Origin: Litorivicinus sp. | Lineage (GTDB): Bacteria; Pseudomonadota; Gammaproteobacteria; Pseudomonadales; Litorivicinaceae | Assembly: GCA_028339155.1 (NCBI GenBank) | Contig: JAOLBK010000011.1 | Span: forward strand, 29,755-93,754 | Length of the DNA stretch: 64,000 nucleotides | Direction of reading: 5' to 3' | Shown: one piece after another, positions 57,477 to 64,000 of the stretch | How positions within the stretch are numbered: position 1 is the stretch's first letter | Layout of the letters: each line of letters opens with the position of its first letter | Notes under the pieces: model-generated | What the model was told of the DNA's origin: nothing | Databases searched by the model: none | Seen by the model: the letters and a program-made list of their open reading frames with translations, nothing else | Made by a program: the position numbers and the translations under genes

Positions 57477-58143
57477 AAAGGCCGAGTATTTCGGCCATTA
57501 CCTGCCCAATCAAAGGTAGATGACATGGTTCGCTCGCCGATATGCCATACGGCGGAAGGTCTGGCGCATCAGTTTCGAGCAACAAGCGATCCCGAGATAA
57601 CCTCGCAAATACCGAACACACCTTCGGTGCAGGTGATCGAGTAATTAATCCACCCACCGATAGATACCCACCAAGATCAAGATAGTTTTTTGCAATCTCC
57701 GCTGATCCTGTGAAAGCATGGACAGTAAATCGCCTACACCCACTTTGGCGAATACACTTCAACACCGATTGGTGTGCCTCAACTGAATGAACAATTACTG
57801 CCCTATCCAATTCAACGGCAAGATCCAATTGGGTTTTGAAGCACTCTATTTGGCGGACCTTCGGCGGCATATGAGCCCGAAAATCAAGGCCCACTTCCCC
57901 CACAGAGGCCAGTGGATTAGCCATCAGATGTCTACGCAAAGCATCTGACCACAAGCTAGACTGACAATATTTTGGATGCAGTCCATATGCCTTGTAAACG
58001 CCTTTAATGCCAGACAACCAAGTCCACTGTTCAGGATGTGTTCCTGAACAGTGGACTTGGACTCCCGCTGCAGTCGCACTCGCTAGAACAGTCACAAGAT
58101 CAGCTTTGATGAGCTCCAGATGCGCGTTGGTATCCACCCACAC
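57406..58143 (-). CDS. TatD-family metal-dependent hydrolase with altered first ligand
   Basis: A 245 aa TIM-barrel DNase/hydrolase. Metal site residues E83 (VGEVGLDF), H119 (VIVHS), H142 (VHAFTGS) and D192 (ETDAPDLPPYG) are present, but the N-terminal HxH motif reads N6-A-H8 (VDTNAHL), so one ligand is Asn. I take the GTG at 58143, which overlaps the prfC stop by 1 nt (TAGTG) and puts the start just before the conserved strand; a frame from 58182 would overlap prfC by 40 nt. A perfect 19-bp inverted repeat lies within codons about 28-42. Confidence 0.82.
   Translation of the reverse strand: MWVDTNAHLELIKADLVTVLASATAAGVQVHCSGTHPEQWTWLSGIKGVYKAYGLHPKYCQSSLWSDALRRHLMANPLASVGEVGLDFRAHMPPKVRQIECFKTQLDLAVELDRAVIVHSVEAHQSVLKCIRQSGCRRFTVHAFTGSAEIAKNYLDLGGYLSVGGLITRSPAPKVCSVFARLSRDRLLLETDAPDLPPYGISASEPCHLPLIGQVMAEILGLSKEALADVTRLNAERLFGFDSVR
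58018..58060. repeat. Perfect 19-bp inverted repeat inside the TatD-like gene
   Basis: CCAAGTCCACTGTTCAGGA (58018-58036) and TCCTGAACAGTGGACTTGG (58042-58060) are exact reverse complements with a 5 nt loop. The element is coding and the protein around it still follows the TatD pattern. It starts 83 nt downstream of the prfC stop. No T run follows, so it is not a standard terminator. Confidence 0.95.
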
Positions 58144-59729
58144 TAGTGTTCTCGAGTCTCCATAAATTCGATTTCTGGCCAACGTTCTTGCATCAATCGA
58201 AGGTTCGCGCGCGAGGGTGCTAAATAAGTCAAATAGCCGCCTCCGTCGTCGGCAAGGTGCTCATAGGATTTCTTTTTAAAATCAACGAACATTTTTGGGT
58301 CCTCGCATCTGATCCATCGCGCTGTGTAAACAGTTACTTGATCGTACACCGCTTCGGCTTTGTACTCATCCAATAATCGAAATGCAACAACATCAAACTG
58401 CAAAACCCCCACGGCACCTAAAATCAAATCATTACTTTTGTGAGGCATGAAAATCTGAGTAGCACCTTCCTCAGACAGTTGCGTCAATCCTTTTTGTAAT
58501 TGCTTAGTTTTAAGTGGATCTCTTAGCCGAACACGGCGAAATAATTCAGGTGCGAAATGGGGTATACCCGTGAATTGTAAATTCTCACCTTCGGTGAAAG
58601 TGTCGCCAATCTGGAACGTTCCATGATTGTGAATACCGAGGATATCACCGGGATAAGCATCTTCAGCTGTAGAGCGGTCACCCGCCAAAAAAGTTACTGC
58701 GTCCGATATTCGGACATCTTTACCTGTTCGCGTATGACGGATTTTCATACCTTTTTGGTAAGCTCCGGAGCAAATCCTAAGAAAAGCGACTCGATCCCGA
58801 TGTTTTGGATCCATATTTGCCTGAATTTTAAAAACAAATCCTGAAAAATTTACTTCATCCGGCTCCACAATGCGCGTTGCCGTCTCGCGTGAAATCGGCG
58901 ATGGAGCGTAGTTGACAAAATCATCGAGCATTTCGCGTATGCCAAAATTCCCCATAGCTGTGCCAAAAAACATGGGGGTTAACTCGCCTCGCAGGAATTT
59001 TTCAACCTCAAAGTCAGGAGTTGCATCCCGCACTAATTCCACCTGATCCATAAAGTCCTGCCACTCGTAGGCAAGTAATTCGCGGGCAGCCTTAGAATCC
59101 AAACCCTGAATTTTTTTCTCCTCAGGAATACGGTGACCCTGGCCTTTAATATACAAATGAATAGTGTCTGAACGCAGATGATAAACACCTTTAAAATGGG
59201 CGCCACTCCCTATCGGCCACGTGACTGGAGTCGCTTGGATTTTCAAAACATCTTCGACTTCATCCATAAGCTCGATCGGATCACGAATATCGCGGTCGAG
59301 CTTATTTACAAAAGTTACGATCGGGGTTGCACGCAATCGACAAACTTGCATCAACTTAACCGTTCGAGCTTCAACACCTTTCGCACCATCAAGCACCATA
59401 AGCGCTGAATCGACTGCGGTCAGTGTACGGTAAGTATCTTCTGAAAAGTCTTCGTGGCCAGGTGTGTCCAATAAATTCACTACACGATCTTTGTAGGGAA
59501 ACTGCATTACTGAGGTAGTAACCGAAATACCGCGCTCTTGCTCCATCTGCATCCAATCTGATGTTGCGTGACGCGTCGCCTTCCGGGCCTTTACAGTTCC
59601 AGCCAACTTAATAGCATTACCAAAAAGCAACAACTTTTCAGTCATGGTCGTCTTACCAGCATCCGGGTGGGAAATAATGGCAAATGTGCGTCGTTTCGAA
59701 CGTTCGCTCTGTATCTGGCTCAATTCCAT
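58143..59729 (-). CDS. prfC: Peptide chain release factor 3
   Basis: GTPase that recycles RF1 and RF2 after termination. From the ATG at 59729 the protein is 528 aa, matching the 529 of E. coli; an upstream in-frame start adds 20 unlikely residues. G1 SHPDAGKTT (20-28), the switch region [27 protein letters not shown] and NKLDRD are the GTPase motifs. AGGGAA sits unusually close to the ATG. It is followed by the overlapping TatD-like gene. Confidence 0.96.
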   Translation of the reverse strand: MELSQIQSERSKRRTFAIISHPDAGKTTMTEKLLLFGNAIKLAGTVKARKATRHATSDWMQMEQERGISVTTSVMQFPYKDRVVNLLDTPGHEDFSEDTYRTLTAVDSALMVLDGAKGVEARTVKLMQVCRLRATPIVTFVNKLDRDIRDPIELMDEVEDVLKIQATPVTWPIGSGAHFKGVYHLRSDTIHLYIKGQGHRIPEEKKIQGLDSKAARELLAYEWQDFMDQVELVRDATPDFEVEKFLRGELTPMFFGTAMGNFGIREMLDDFVNYAPSPISRETATRIVEPDEVNFSGFVFKIQANMDPKHRDRVAFLRICSGAYQKGMKIRHTRTGKDVRISDAVTFLAGDRSTAEDAYPGDILGIHNHGTFQIGDTFTEGENLQFTGIPHFAPELFRRVRLRDPLKTKQLQKGLTQLSEEGATQIFMPHKSNDLILGAVGVLQFDVVAFRLLDEYKAEAVYDQVTVYTARWIRCEDPKMFVDFKKKSYEHLADDGGGYLTYLAPSRANLRLMQERWPEIEFMETREH

Positions 59730-59789
59730 TTCCCTGACTTGATTATTCGGCACGGAAGTGTATAGAAGACTCCGCAAAAGACCAATCAT

Positions 59790-59835
59790 CTCAATCCACA
59801 GACATTATTCTCAATCCACAGACATTATTCTCAAT
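59790..59835. repeat. Tandem 20-bp repeat, 2.3 copies
   Basis: CTCAATCCACAGACATTATT at 59790-59809 and 59810-59829, exact, followed by CTCAAT (59830-59835) right before the LysR stop codon. It fills part of the gap between the LysR gene and prfC. The 12-mer GACATTATTCTC across the junction recurs at 63198-63209. Confidence 0.95.
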
Positions 59836-60720
59836 CTAAGAATCATAAGGAGCAGACAAGCCCCGCAAAAAATCGATAACAGCACGGATTCTAGGAATCC
59901 GCTCTGAACTCTGATGAGTCACAAGAAAGAATTCCCGCTCCAACTGGATCTCGGGAAGCACCACAATAAAGTCTGAAGAATCATTAATTAAAAACTTGTG
60001 CAAAACACCGATGCCTTGGCCTGCTTTCACAGCTTCGACTTGGCCGATTGGCGAATAAATCGAGACCTGAGAGATCCATTTAGACCAGACTGAAGTCGCA
60101 AGATTTAAACTCTCAGTGAACAATAAATCATCAACATAACCAATTAACCGATGCCCGCTGAGATCATCAACCGATATCGGCATATCATGCAGATGAAGAT
60201 AGTCGCGAGCGGCATACAAACCCAACCGATACCGCCCAAGACTCTCAAAGTTCAATTTTTTTTCTGATGGCTTACCGACCATCACAGCCACATCGGCCTC
60301 ACGCTTCGAGAGCGAAAATCCTCGTGCCTGAGGGACAATCTCAATTCGAAGGCTAGGATGCTCTTCAAGCAAATCACCCAGCCGTGGGGTCAATACTTTA
60401 AGAGCAAAACCTTCCGGTGCAGCTATGCGAACGGTTCCAGAGATCTCCAGTGCGTTTGAACCAGATATCACATCACTCGCCGCCTCAATCTCCGCTTCAG
60501 CTCTCTCTAAATAATTAAAGAGCCGCCGACCCTCCTCGGTCAGACTTAGACCCTTGCTATGGCGATGTAGCAGTGGGGCGAGTGACTTCGATTGCAGATA
60601 ACTCAAATGCCGTGACAGAGTAACCGTTGAAATCCCGAGATATTTGGCGGCTTTAGCCAATCGGCCTAATCGCGCGATAGCCAAAAAATAACGTGCGTCT
60701 TCCCAATTTAGCTGTGACAT
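59836..60720 (-). CDS. LysR-family transcriptional regulator
   Basis: A 294 aa regulator with helix-turn-helix RYFLAIARLGRLAKAAKYLGISTVTLSRHLSYL (about 8-40) and an effector domain from about 90. It is divergent from mmsA across 108 nt and probably controls it, although mmsA regulators in pseudomonads are of the AraC type. Its 3' end is directly preceded by the 20-bp tandem repeat. Confidence 0.92.
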   Translation of the reverse strand: MSQLNWEDARYFLAIARLGRLAKAAKYLGISTVTLSRHLSYLQSKSLAPLLHRHSKGLSLTEEGRRLFNYLERAEAEIEAASDVISGSNALEISGTVRIAAPEGFALKVLTPRLGDLLEEHPSLRIEIVPQARGFSLSKREADVAVMVGKPSEKKLNFESLGRYRLGLYAARDYLHLHDMPISVDDLSGHRLIGYVDDLLFTESLNLATSVWSKWISQVSIYSPIGQVEAVKAGQGIGVLHKFLINDSSDFIVVLPEIQLEREFFLVTHQSSERIPRIRAVIDFLRGLSAPYDS

Positions 60721-60736
60721 CGAAACTCAGTGATGT

Positions 60737-60791
60737 ATCAAATAAGATATATCGGGAGGATAACATTTATCCTTGCCTCATCATATTTGAT
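60737..60791. promoter_or_regulatory. Possible regulator binding site between lysR and mmsA
   Basis: ATCAAATA at 60737-60744 and its reverse complement TATTTGAT at 60784-60791 flank the middle of the 108 nt divergent gap; the right copy lies in a small dyad CATCA-TATT-TGATG. Placement suits a LysR operator, but the T-N11-A rule is not cleanly met. Confidence 0.35.
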
Positions 60792-60828
60792 GGCATCTAA
60801 TTAGTAGGTTAGGCAAAAAGGAAATTAA

Positions 60829-62331
60829 ATGACTGCTCTTGGAAACTTCATCAACGGACAAATCGCCCCATCAGAATCAAGTCGTGTAGCCCCTGTCTTT
60901 AATCCGGCTACCGGTGCGGAACAATTTCGTGTCGGTCTTTCTTCGGCAACCGAGACCCTGACAGCAGTGGCTAATGCAGAAGCAGCCTTTTTGACGTGGA
61001 GCAAGGTTACACCGCTAAATCGAGCACGCATTCTTTTTAAGTTTAAGGAACTTGTCGAATCTAATGCAGATGAATTGGCGACACTAATTTCTTCGGAACA
61101 CGGCAAGGTATTTTCAGATGCAAAAGGTGAGCTAACACGTGGTCTCGAAGTTGTAGAGTTTGCCTGTGGAATTCCGCATCTATTAAAAGGCGAGCATAGT
61201 CTGAATGTGGGCCGGGACGTAGACAGCTACAGCTTGATGATGCCGATGGGTGTTTGCGCTGGCATAAGTCCTTTTAACTTCCCCGCCATGGTTCCAATGT
61301 GGATGTTTCCCGTGGCAATCGCGTGCGGTAACACCTTTGTTATGAAGCCATCAGAAAAGAATCCTTCCACTTCCATCCGTCTAGCCCAGCTGTTGACGGA
61401 AGCAGGACTCCCCGACGGAGTCTTCAATGTAGTAAACGGTGACAAAGAGTCCGTTGATGTATTGCTCAAAGATCCCCGTATTCAGGCAGTAAGCTTCGTC
61501 GGATCGACGCCAATAGCTGAATACATCTACGCTACCGCATGTAAAAATGGTAAGCGTGTCCAGGCACTTGGTGGAGCAAAAAATCATATGGTAGTCATGC
61601 CCGATGCAGATCCCGCACAGGTTGTAAGTTCCTTAATGGGTGCTGCCTATGGATCCGCTGGAGAACGCTGTATGGCGATATCTGTAGCGATCTGCATTGG
61701 TGATGCAGTAGCAGATAAGTTGATTGATAATCTTGAGAAAGAGATTTCAAAAATGCGAATCGGGCCAGGAATCGGACTGGATATTGAACCCCATATGGGC
61801 CCCCTAATTACGCGTCAGCACGCGAACAAAGTCTTGGAATACATTAATCAAGGAGTCAATGAAGGCGCCAAACTTGTGGTAGACGGAAGAAATTTCGTGG
61901 TTACTGGATCCGAAAATGGTTATTTTGTTGGGCCGACTTTGTTTGATGACGTGAAACCGGGTATGCGCATACATCAGGAAGAAATTTTTGGGCCAGTTCT
62001 ATCTGTCGTTCGTGTCGATACCTATGATGACGCATTGGCGATCATCAATGAACATGAATTTGGCAACGGGACTGCCATTTTCACTCGAGATGGTGATACT
62101 GCCCGACAATTCGCTGAGCAAGCGCAAGTTGGCATGATCGGTATTAATGTACCCATTCCAGTACCAATGGCATTCCATAGTTTTGGTGGCTGGAAGAGGA
62201 GCCTTTTTGGTCCGCTGCATATGCATGGACCAGATGGTGTGCGCTTCTATACTCGCATGAAGACCGTCACGGCCAGGTGGCCGACTGGGCTTCGGGCAGG
62301 CGCAGACTTCTCTATGCCGACAATGAAGTGA
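60829..62331 (+). CDS. mmsA: Methylmalonate-semialdehyde dehydrogenase (CoA-acylating)
   Basis: Converts methylmalonate semialdehyde, NAD+ and CoA to propionyl-CoA in valine, thymine or inositol breakdown. The 500 aa product has the catalytic Cys281 in GERCMAIS, SPFNFPAMVPMWMFP near 146-160, KPSE and the GGAKNH motif that replaces the general-base Glu loop of ordinary aldehyde dehydrogenases and marks the CoA-dependent family. No mmsB or other valine-degradation gene lies in the window. Confidence 0.95.
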   Translation: MTALGNFINGQIAPSESSRVAPVFNPATGAEQFRVGLSSATETLTAVANAEAAFLTWSKVTPLNRARILFKFKELVESNADELATLISSEHGKVFSDAKGELTRGLEVVEFACGIPHLLKGEHSLNVGRDVDSYSLMMPMGVCAGISPFNFPAMVPMWMFPVAIACGNTFVMKPSEKNPSTSIRLAQLLTEAGLPDGVFNVVNGDKESVDVLLKDPRIQAVSFVGSTPIAEYIYATACKNGKRVQALGGAKNHMVVMPDADPAQVVSSLMGAAYGSAGERCMAISVAICIGDAVADKLIDNLEKEISKMRIGPGIGLDIEPHMGPLITRQHANKVLEYINQGVNEGAKLVVDGRNFVVTGSENGYFVGPTLFDDVKPGMRIHQEEIFGPVLSVVRVDTYDDALAIINEHEFGNGTAIFTRDGDTARQFAEQAQVGMIGINVPIPVPMAFHSFGGWKRSLFGPLHMHGPDGVRFYTRMKTVTARWPTGLRAGADFSMPTMK

Positions 62332-62351
62332 CCGAAAAAGCACAAAATCAA

Positions 62352-62368
62352 ATCTAGCATTGCTAGAT
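62352..62368 (+). other. Small hairpin downstream of mmsA
   Basis: ATCTAGC, loop ATT, GCTAGAT: a perfect 7-bp stem 20 nt after the mmsA stop, without a T run. It may stabilise the 3' end. The rest of the 250 nt gap to phaR shows nothing recognisable. Confidence 0.4.
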
Positions 62369-62581
62369 CCCGGGCTCGCAATCACTGGACGCTAGCTCAA
62401 TTACTGGGCGAAGTCCGCTACTGATTTTAGGTGGTGAACCTCGGCCAAAGAAAGGCACAAAAAAGACAAGAAAAAGAGGCCTAGCCAATCATCAAAACTG
62501 CATGCGACTATATCTATTTTGCCCTGACTCCTCTTTGTGGTTTAGAGTCTGTTCTTGTAAGTCGACCGATAAAGGAGCGGC

Positions 62582-62962
62582 ATGCGTACATTGAAAAAAT
62601 ACCCGAATCGTCGCCTGTATGACACCTTCCTGAGCTGCTACGTAACTATGGACGACGTCAGACATCTCGTCCTCAGCCAGGAACGATTTCGCATAATAGA
62701 CTCTAAGTCAGGTGAGGAATTAACTCGTTCGATTTTGCTTCAAATCATTCTCGAACAAGAAAATCAGGTCGGCGAACATATTCTTACTAATAATGTACTG
62801 CAGCATTTAGTTCGTTTTCACCACAGCAGTAAGCAAAAATATATCGCTCATTTCCTTGAACAATCAATCTCATTTTTTTTAAATCAGAAGGCTCAAATAA
62901 ACTCAGCTATTGATACAACCCCAGTCGATATGACGCAAAAAATGACTGAGAGAAAAAATTAA
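62582..62962 (+). CDS. phaR: PHA/PHB synthesis regulator PhaR-like
   Basis: A 126 aa regulator. RTLKKYPNRRLYDTFLSCYVT (2-22) is the PHB_acc_N DNA-binding domain and FRIIDSKSGEELTRSILLQII continues it; the accumulation domain follows at about 65-100. PhaR proteins repress phasin and PHB synthesis genes and are released by polymer granules. No phaC, phaA, phaB or phasin gene is in the window. AAGGAG lies 5 nt before the ATG. Shorter than many PhaR proteins, with a polar C-terminal tail. Confidence 0.9.
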   Translation: MRTLKKYPNRRLYDTFLSCYVTMDDVRHLVLSQERFRIIDSKSGEELTRSILLQIILEQENQVGEHILTNNVLQHLVRFHHSSKQKYIAHFLEQSISFFLNQKAQINSAIDTTPVDMTQKMTERKN

Positions 62963-63279
62963 ACTCTGGGAATCACTAGCCAAAACAGTGCCCAAAAACG
63001 CTGCATCAAAAAAAAGACTAAATATCTCTCAGCGCAGCACAGAAAAGTGACGACGCCAAGCTGCAGTAAAAAAGTTTATTTAATATTAATCTGGCTGAAG
63101 CTACGACGGAACCGATGACCGATTTGATTAAGGCAAAAAACTGGATTAACAGAGAGATGGGGTGGTTAAACTCATAACAAATTTAGGCTACGAATCTGAC
63201 ATTATTCTCCATATAAATCTCATTTGATTCAATTACTTGAATTTGATGACTTTCAAAACCTATCGCAATTGAGTCATCA
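62963..63279. other. Intergenic region after phaR
   Basis: About 320 nt between convergent genes. It holds the 20-codon ppk1-like fragment at 63115-63177 and the 12-mer shared with the 59.8 kb repeat. No terminator with a clear stem and T run was seen for either gene. Confidence 0.5.
63115..63177 (+). pseudogene. Possible remnant of a polyphosphate kinase N terminus
   Basis: A 20-codon frame encodes NWINREMGWLNS before a stop. Ppk1 proteins begin with a closely similar motif, (Y/F)INRELSWLxFN. No further ppk-like sequence follows in any frame that I could read. The match is only about ten residues and may be chance. Confidence 0.25.
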
Positions 63280-63825
63280 CTATTGCAACTCATACACCTT
63301 CCATGTGGAATACTTAGCATCTACTTTTGAACAATCCCGAAGCATTAAAGAACGCATCAGATGGGGTGGATTACCACCTCCGCCCTCTCGGGATTTTTCC
63401 TCGCCAATGGCCACGCAAAAGTCACGTTCGCCGCTAAGTTTTATTTGGTTAGCTTGTGTTAACTTAAATTTTTGAAAATCGTGCCCAGCACACTGCTTTA
63501 ATATCAATTTTGCATTTTCAAAGCGGCCTTCAGCTTCCATGCAGACGTCAAAGGCGGGCATAAAAAATGATCCTTGCTCTAACAATTTCCCGTCGAAAGC
63601 CTGATCAACACCAATTTCACCTTGATAAGAATAGCAGCTATGGGCTTGAAGCCCTTGCCTAACTTTTGCACGCTTTTTGTGACCCCTGATATCAATGCAG
63701 AAACCTCGCGCTTCATCTAACCTCTCTCTCAATTGAAGCTCAGCCAAATCTGCACTCCATGCGCTCTGGTGCATTAAAACAGAGAAAATGGCCGTGAATA
63801 GAGTGTGGGTTTTCTTTTTTCTCAA
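63280..63825 (-). CDS. Secreted beta-trefoil (ricin B-like) protein
   Basis: A 181 aa exported protein. The start is a TTG at 63825 with GAAGG 7 nt upstream; a lysine-rich N terminus, a hydrophobic core and AWSA at 22-25 give a signal peptide. The mature part shows three repeats of the form FC(I/V)-x-I/A.. with CIDIRG (43-48), DVCMEAEGR and FCVAIGEE, paired with LQAHSCYSYQG, LILKQCAGHDFQKF and LMLRDCSKVDAKYSTW, the C...QxF/W rhythm of ricin-type lectin domains with likely disulfides. Sugar binding is inferred. It stands alone, convergent with phaR. Confidence 0.65.
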   Translation of the reverse strand: MRKKKTHTLFTAIFSVLMHQSAWSADLAELQLRERLDEARGFCIDIRGHKKRAKVRQGLQAHSCYSYQGEIGVDQAFDGKLLEQGSFFMPAFDVCMEAEGRFENAKLILKQCAGHDFQKFKLTQANQIKLSGERDFCVAIGEEKSREGGGGNPPHLMRSLMLRDCSKVDAKYSTWKVYELQ

Positions 63826-64000
63826 ACAGCACCTTCCGCATTATATGTTTTTTAGGGACAATTATAATGCTCCAATAAACATTAGAATGTACATAAGATG
63901 AGTCAGGAAAATAAGAAAAAATTTTAAACAAATTTGTACAAAAGCAGAATGATAATCTGCAATCTTAGAAGCCTAAAAGTTCATTGAATTGAAGCGGCAA
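63826..64000. other. Window end, upstream of the trefoil protein
   Basis: AT-rich, no gene. Read on the minus strand, ATTATAATTG near 63860-63868 offers a -10 box for the trefoil gene; no firm -35 is seen. Confidence 0.35.

Overview
The window reads as a compact chromosomal segment of a gammaproteobacterium of moderate GC. Several features support this: an RF2 gene with the classical +1 programmed frameshift followed directly by lysS, the ffh-rpsP-rimM-trmD-rplS block with ypjD-like and corB-like genes on its other side, the xerD-dsbC-(aminotransferase)-hom-thrC-recJ order known from Pseudomonas-like genomes, and csrA. No species is claimed. Genes are packed tightly, with many 1, 4 or 8 nt start/stop overlaps and several convergent gene pairs whose 3' ends overlap by up to 71 nt. 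No transposase, CRISPR array, rRNA or convincing tRNA was seen.

Layout. 1-6 kb: a K+ channel, a small membrane protein, malate dehydrogenase and a carboxylesterase on the minus strand, then an acyltransferase and glyA. 6.6-13.3 kb: a tandem glycine riboswitch leading a gcvT-gcvH-gcvP-lipA-M48 lipoprotein operon; with glyA next door this is a complete one-carbon/glycine module including the lipoyl synthase that serves GcvH. 13.4-14.9 kb: a small membrane protein, an FAH-family hydrolase and an atypical QueD/PTPS-like protein. 15.0-19.5 kb: the most unusual part, a five-gene overlapping minus-strand operon that resembles a shrunken type I / NHLM-bacteriocin-type exporter (two cyclic-nucleotide-fold proteins, a minimal HlyD-like protein, two ABC-exporter-like proteins) in which the ATPase motifs are degenerate although every frame is intact. 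19.6-26.5 kb: lysS, prfB and an RND pump with its adaptor.

26.6-30 kb: glyoxalase I, a polar amino acid ABC importer (binding protein and two permeases, no ATPase gene) and a phosphoribosyltransferase. 30.3-35.8 kb: a malic enzyme with PTA domain, an MFS transporter, a LysR regulator and an SDR. 35.8-45.7 kb: a long co-directional minus-strand chain running xerD, dsbC, alaC-like aminotransferase, hom, thrC, recJ, iclR-like, ABC-2 ATPase and permease, SDR. 45.8-49.2 kb: rplS-trmD-rimM-rpsP-ffh. 49.2-57.5 kb: ypjD-like, corB-like, two Nudix hydrolases, csrA behind a heptamer repeat, and a second RND pump. 57.4-64 kb: a TatD-like protein carrying a perfect 19-bp inverted repeat, prfC, a LysR regulator divergent from mmsA, a PhaR-type regulator, and a secreted beta-trefoil-like protein.

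Most of the window is housekeeping metabolism and translation. The best candidate for something undescribed is the 15.0-19.5 kb operon: a conserved-looking membrane complex built from exporter parts that appear unable to hydrolyse ATP.
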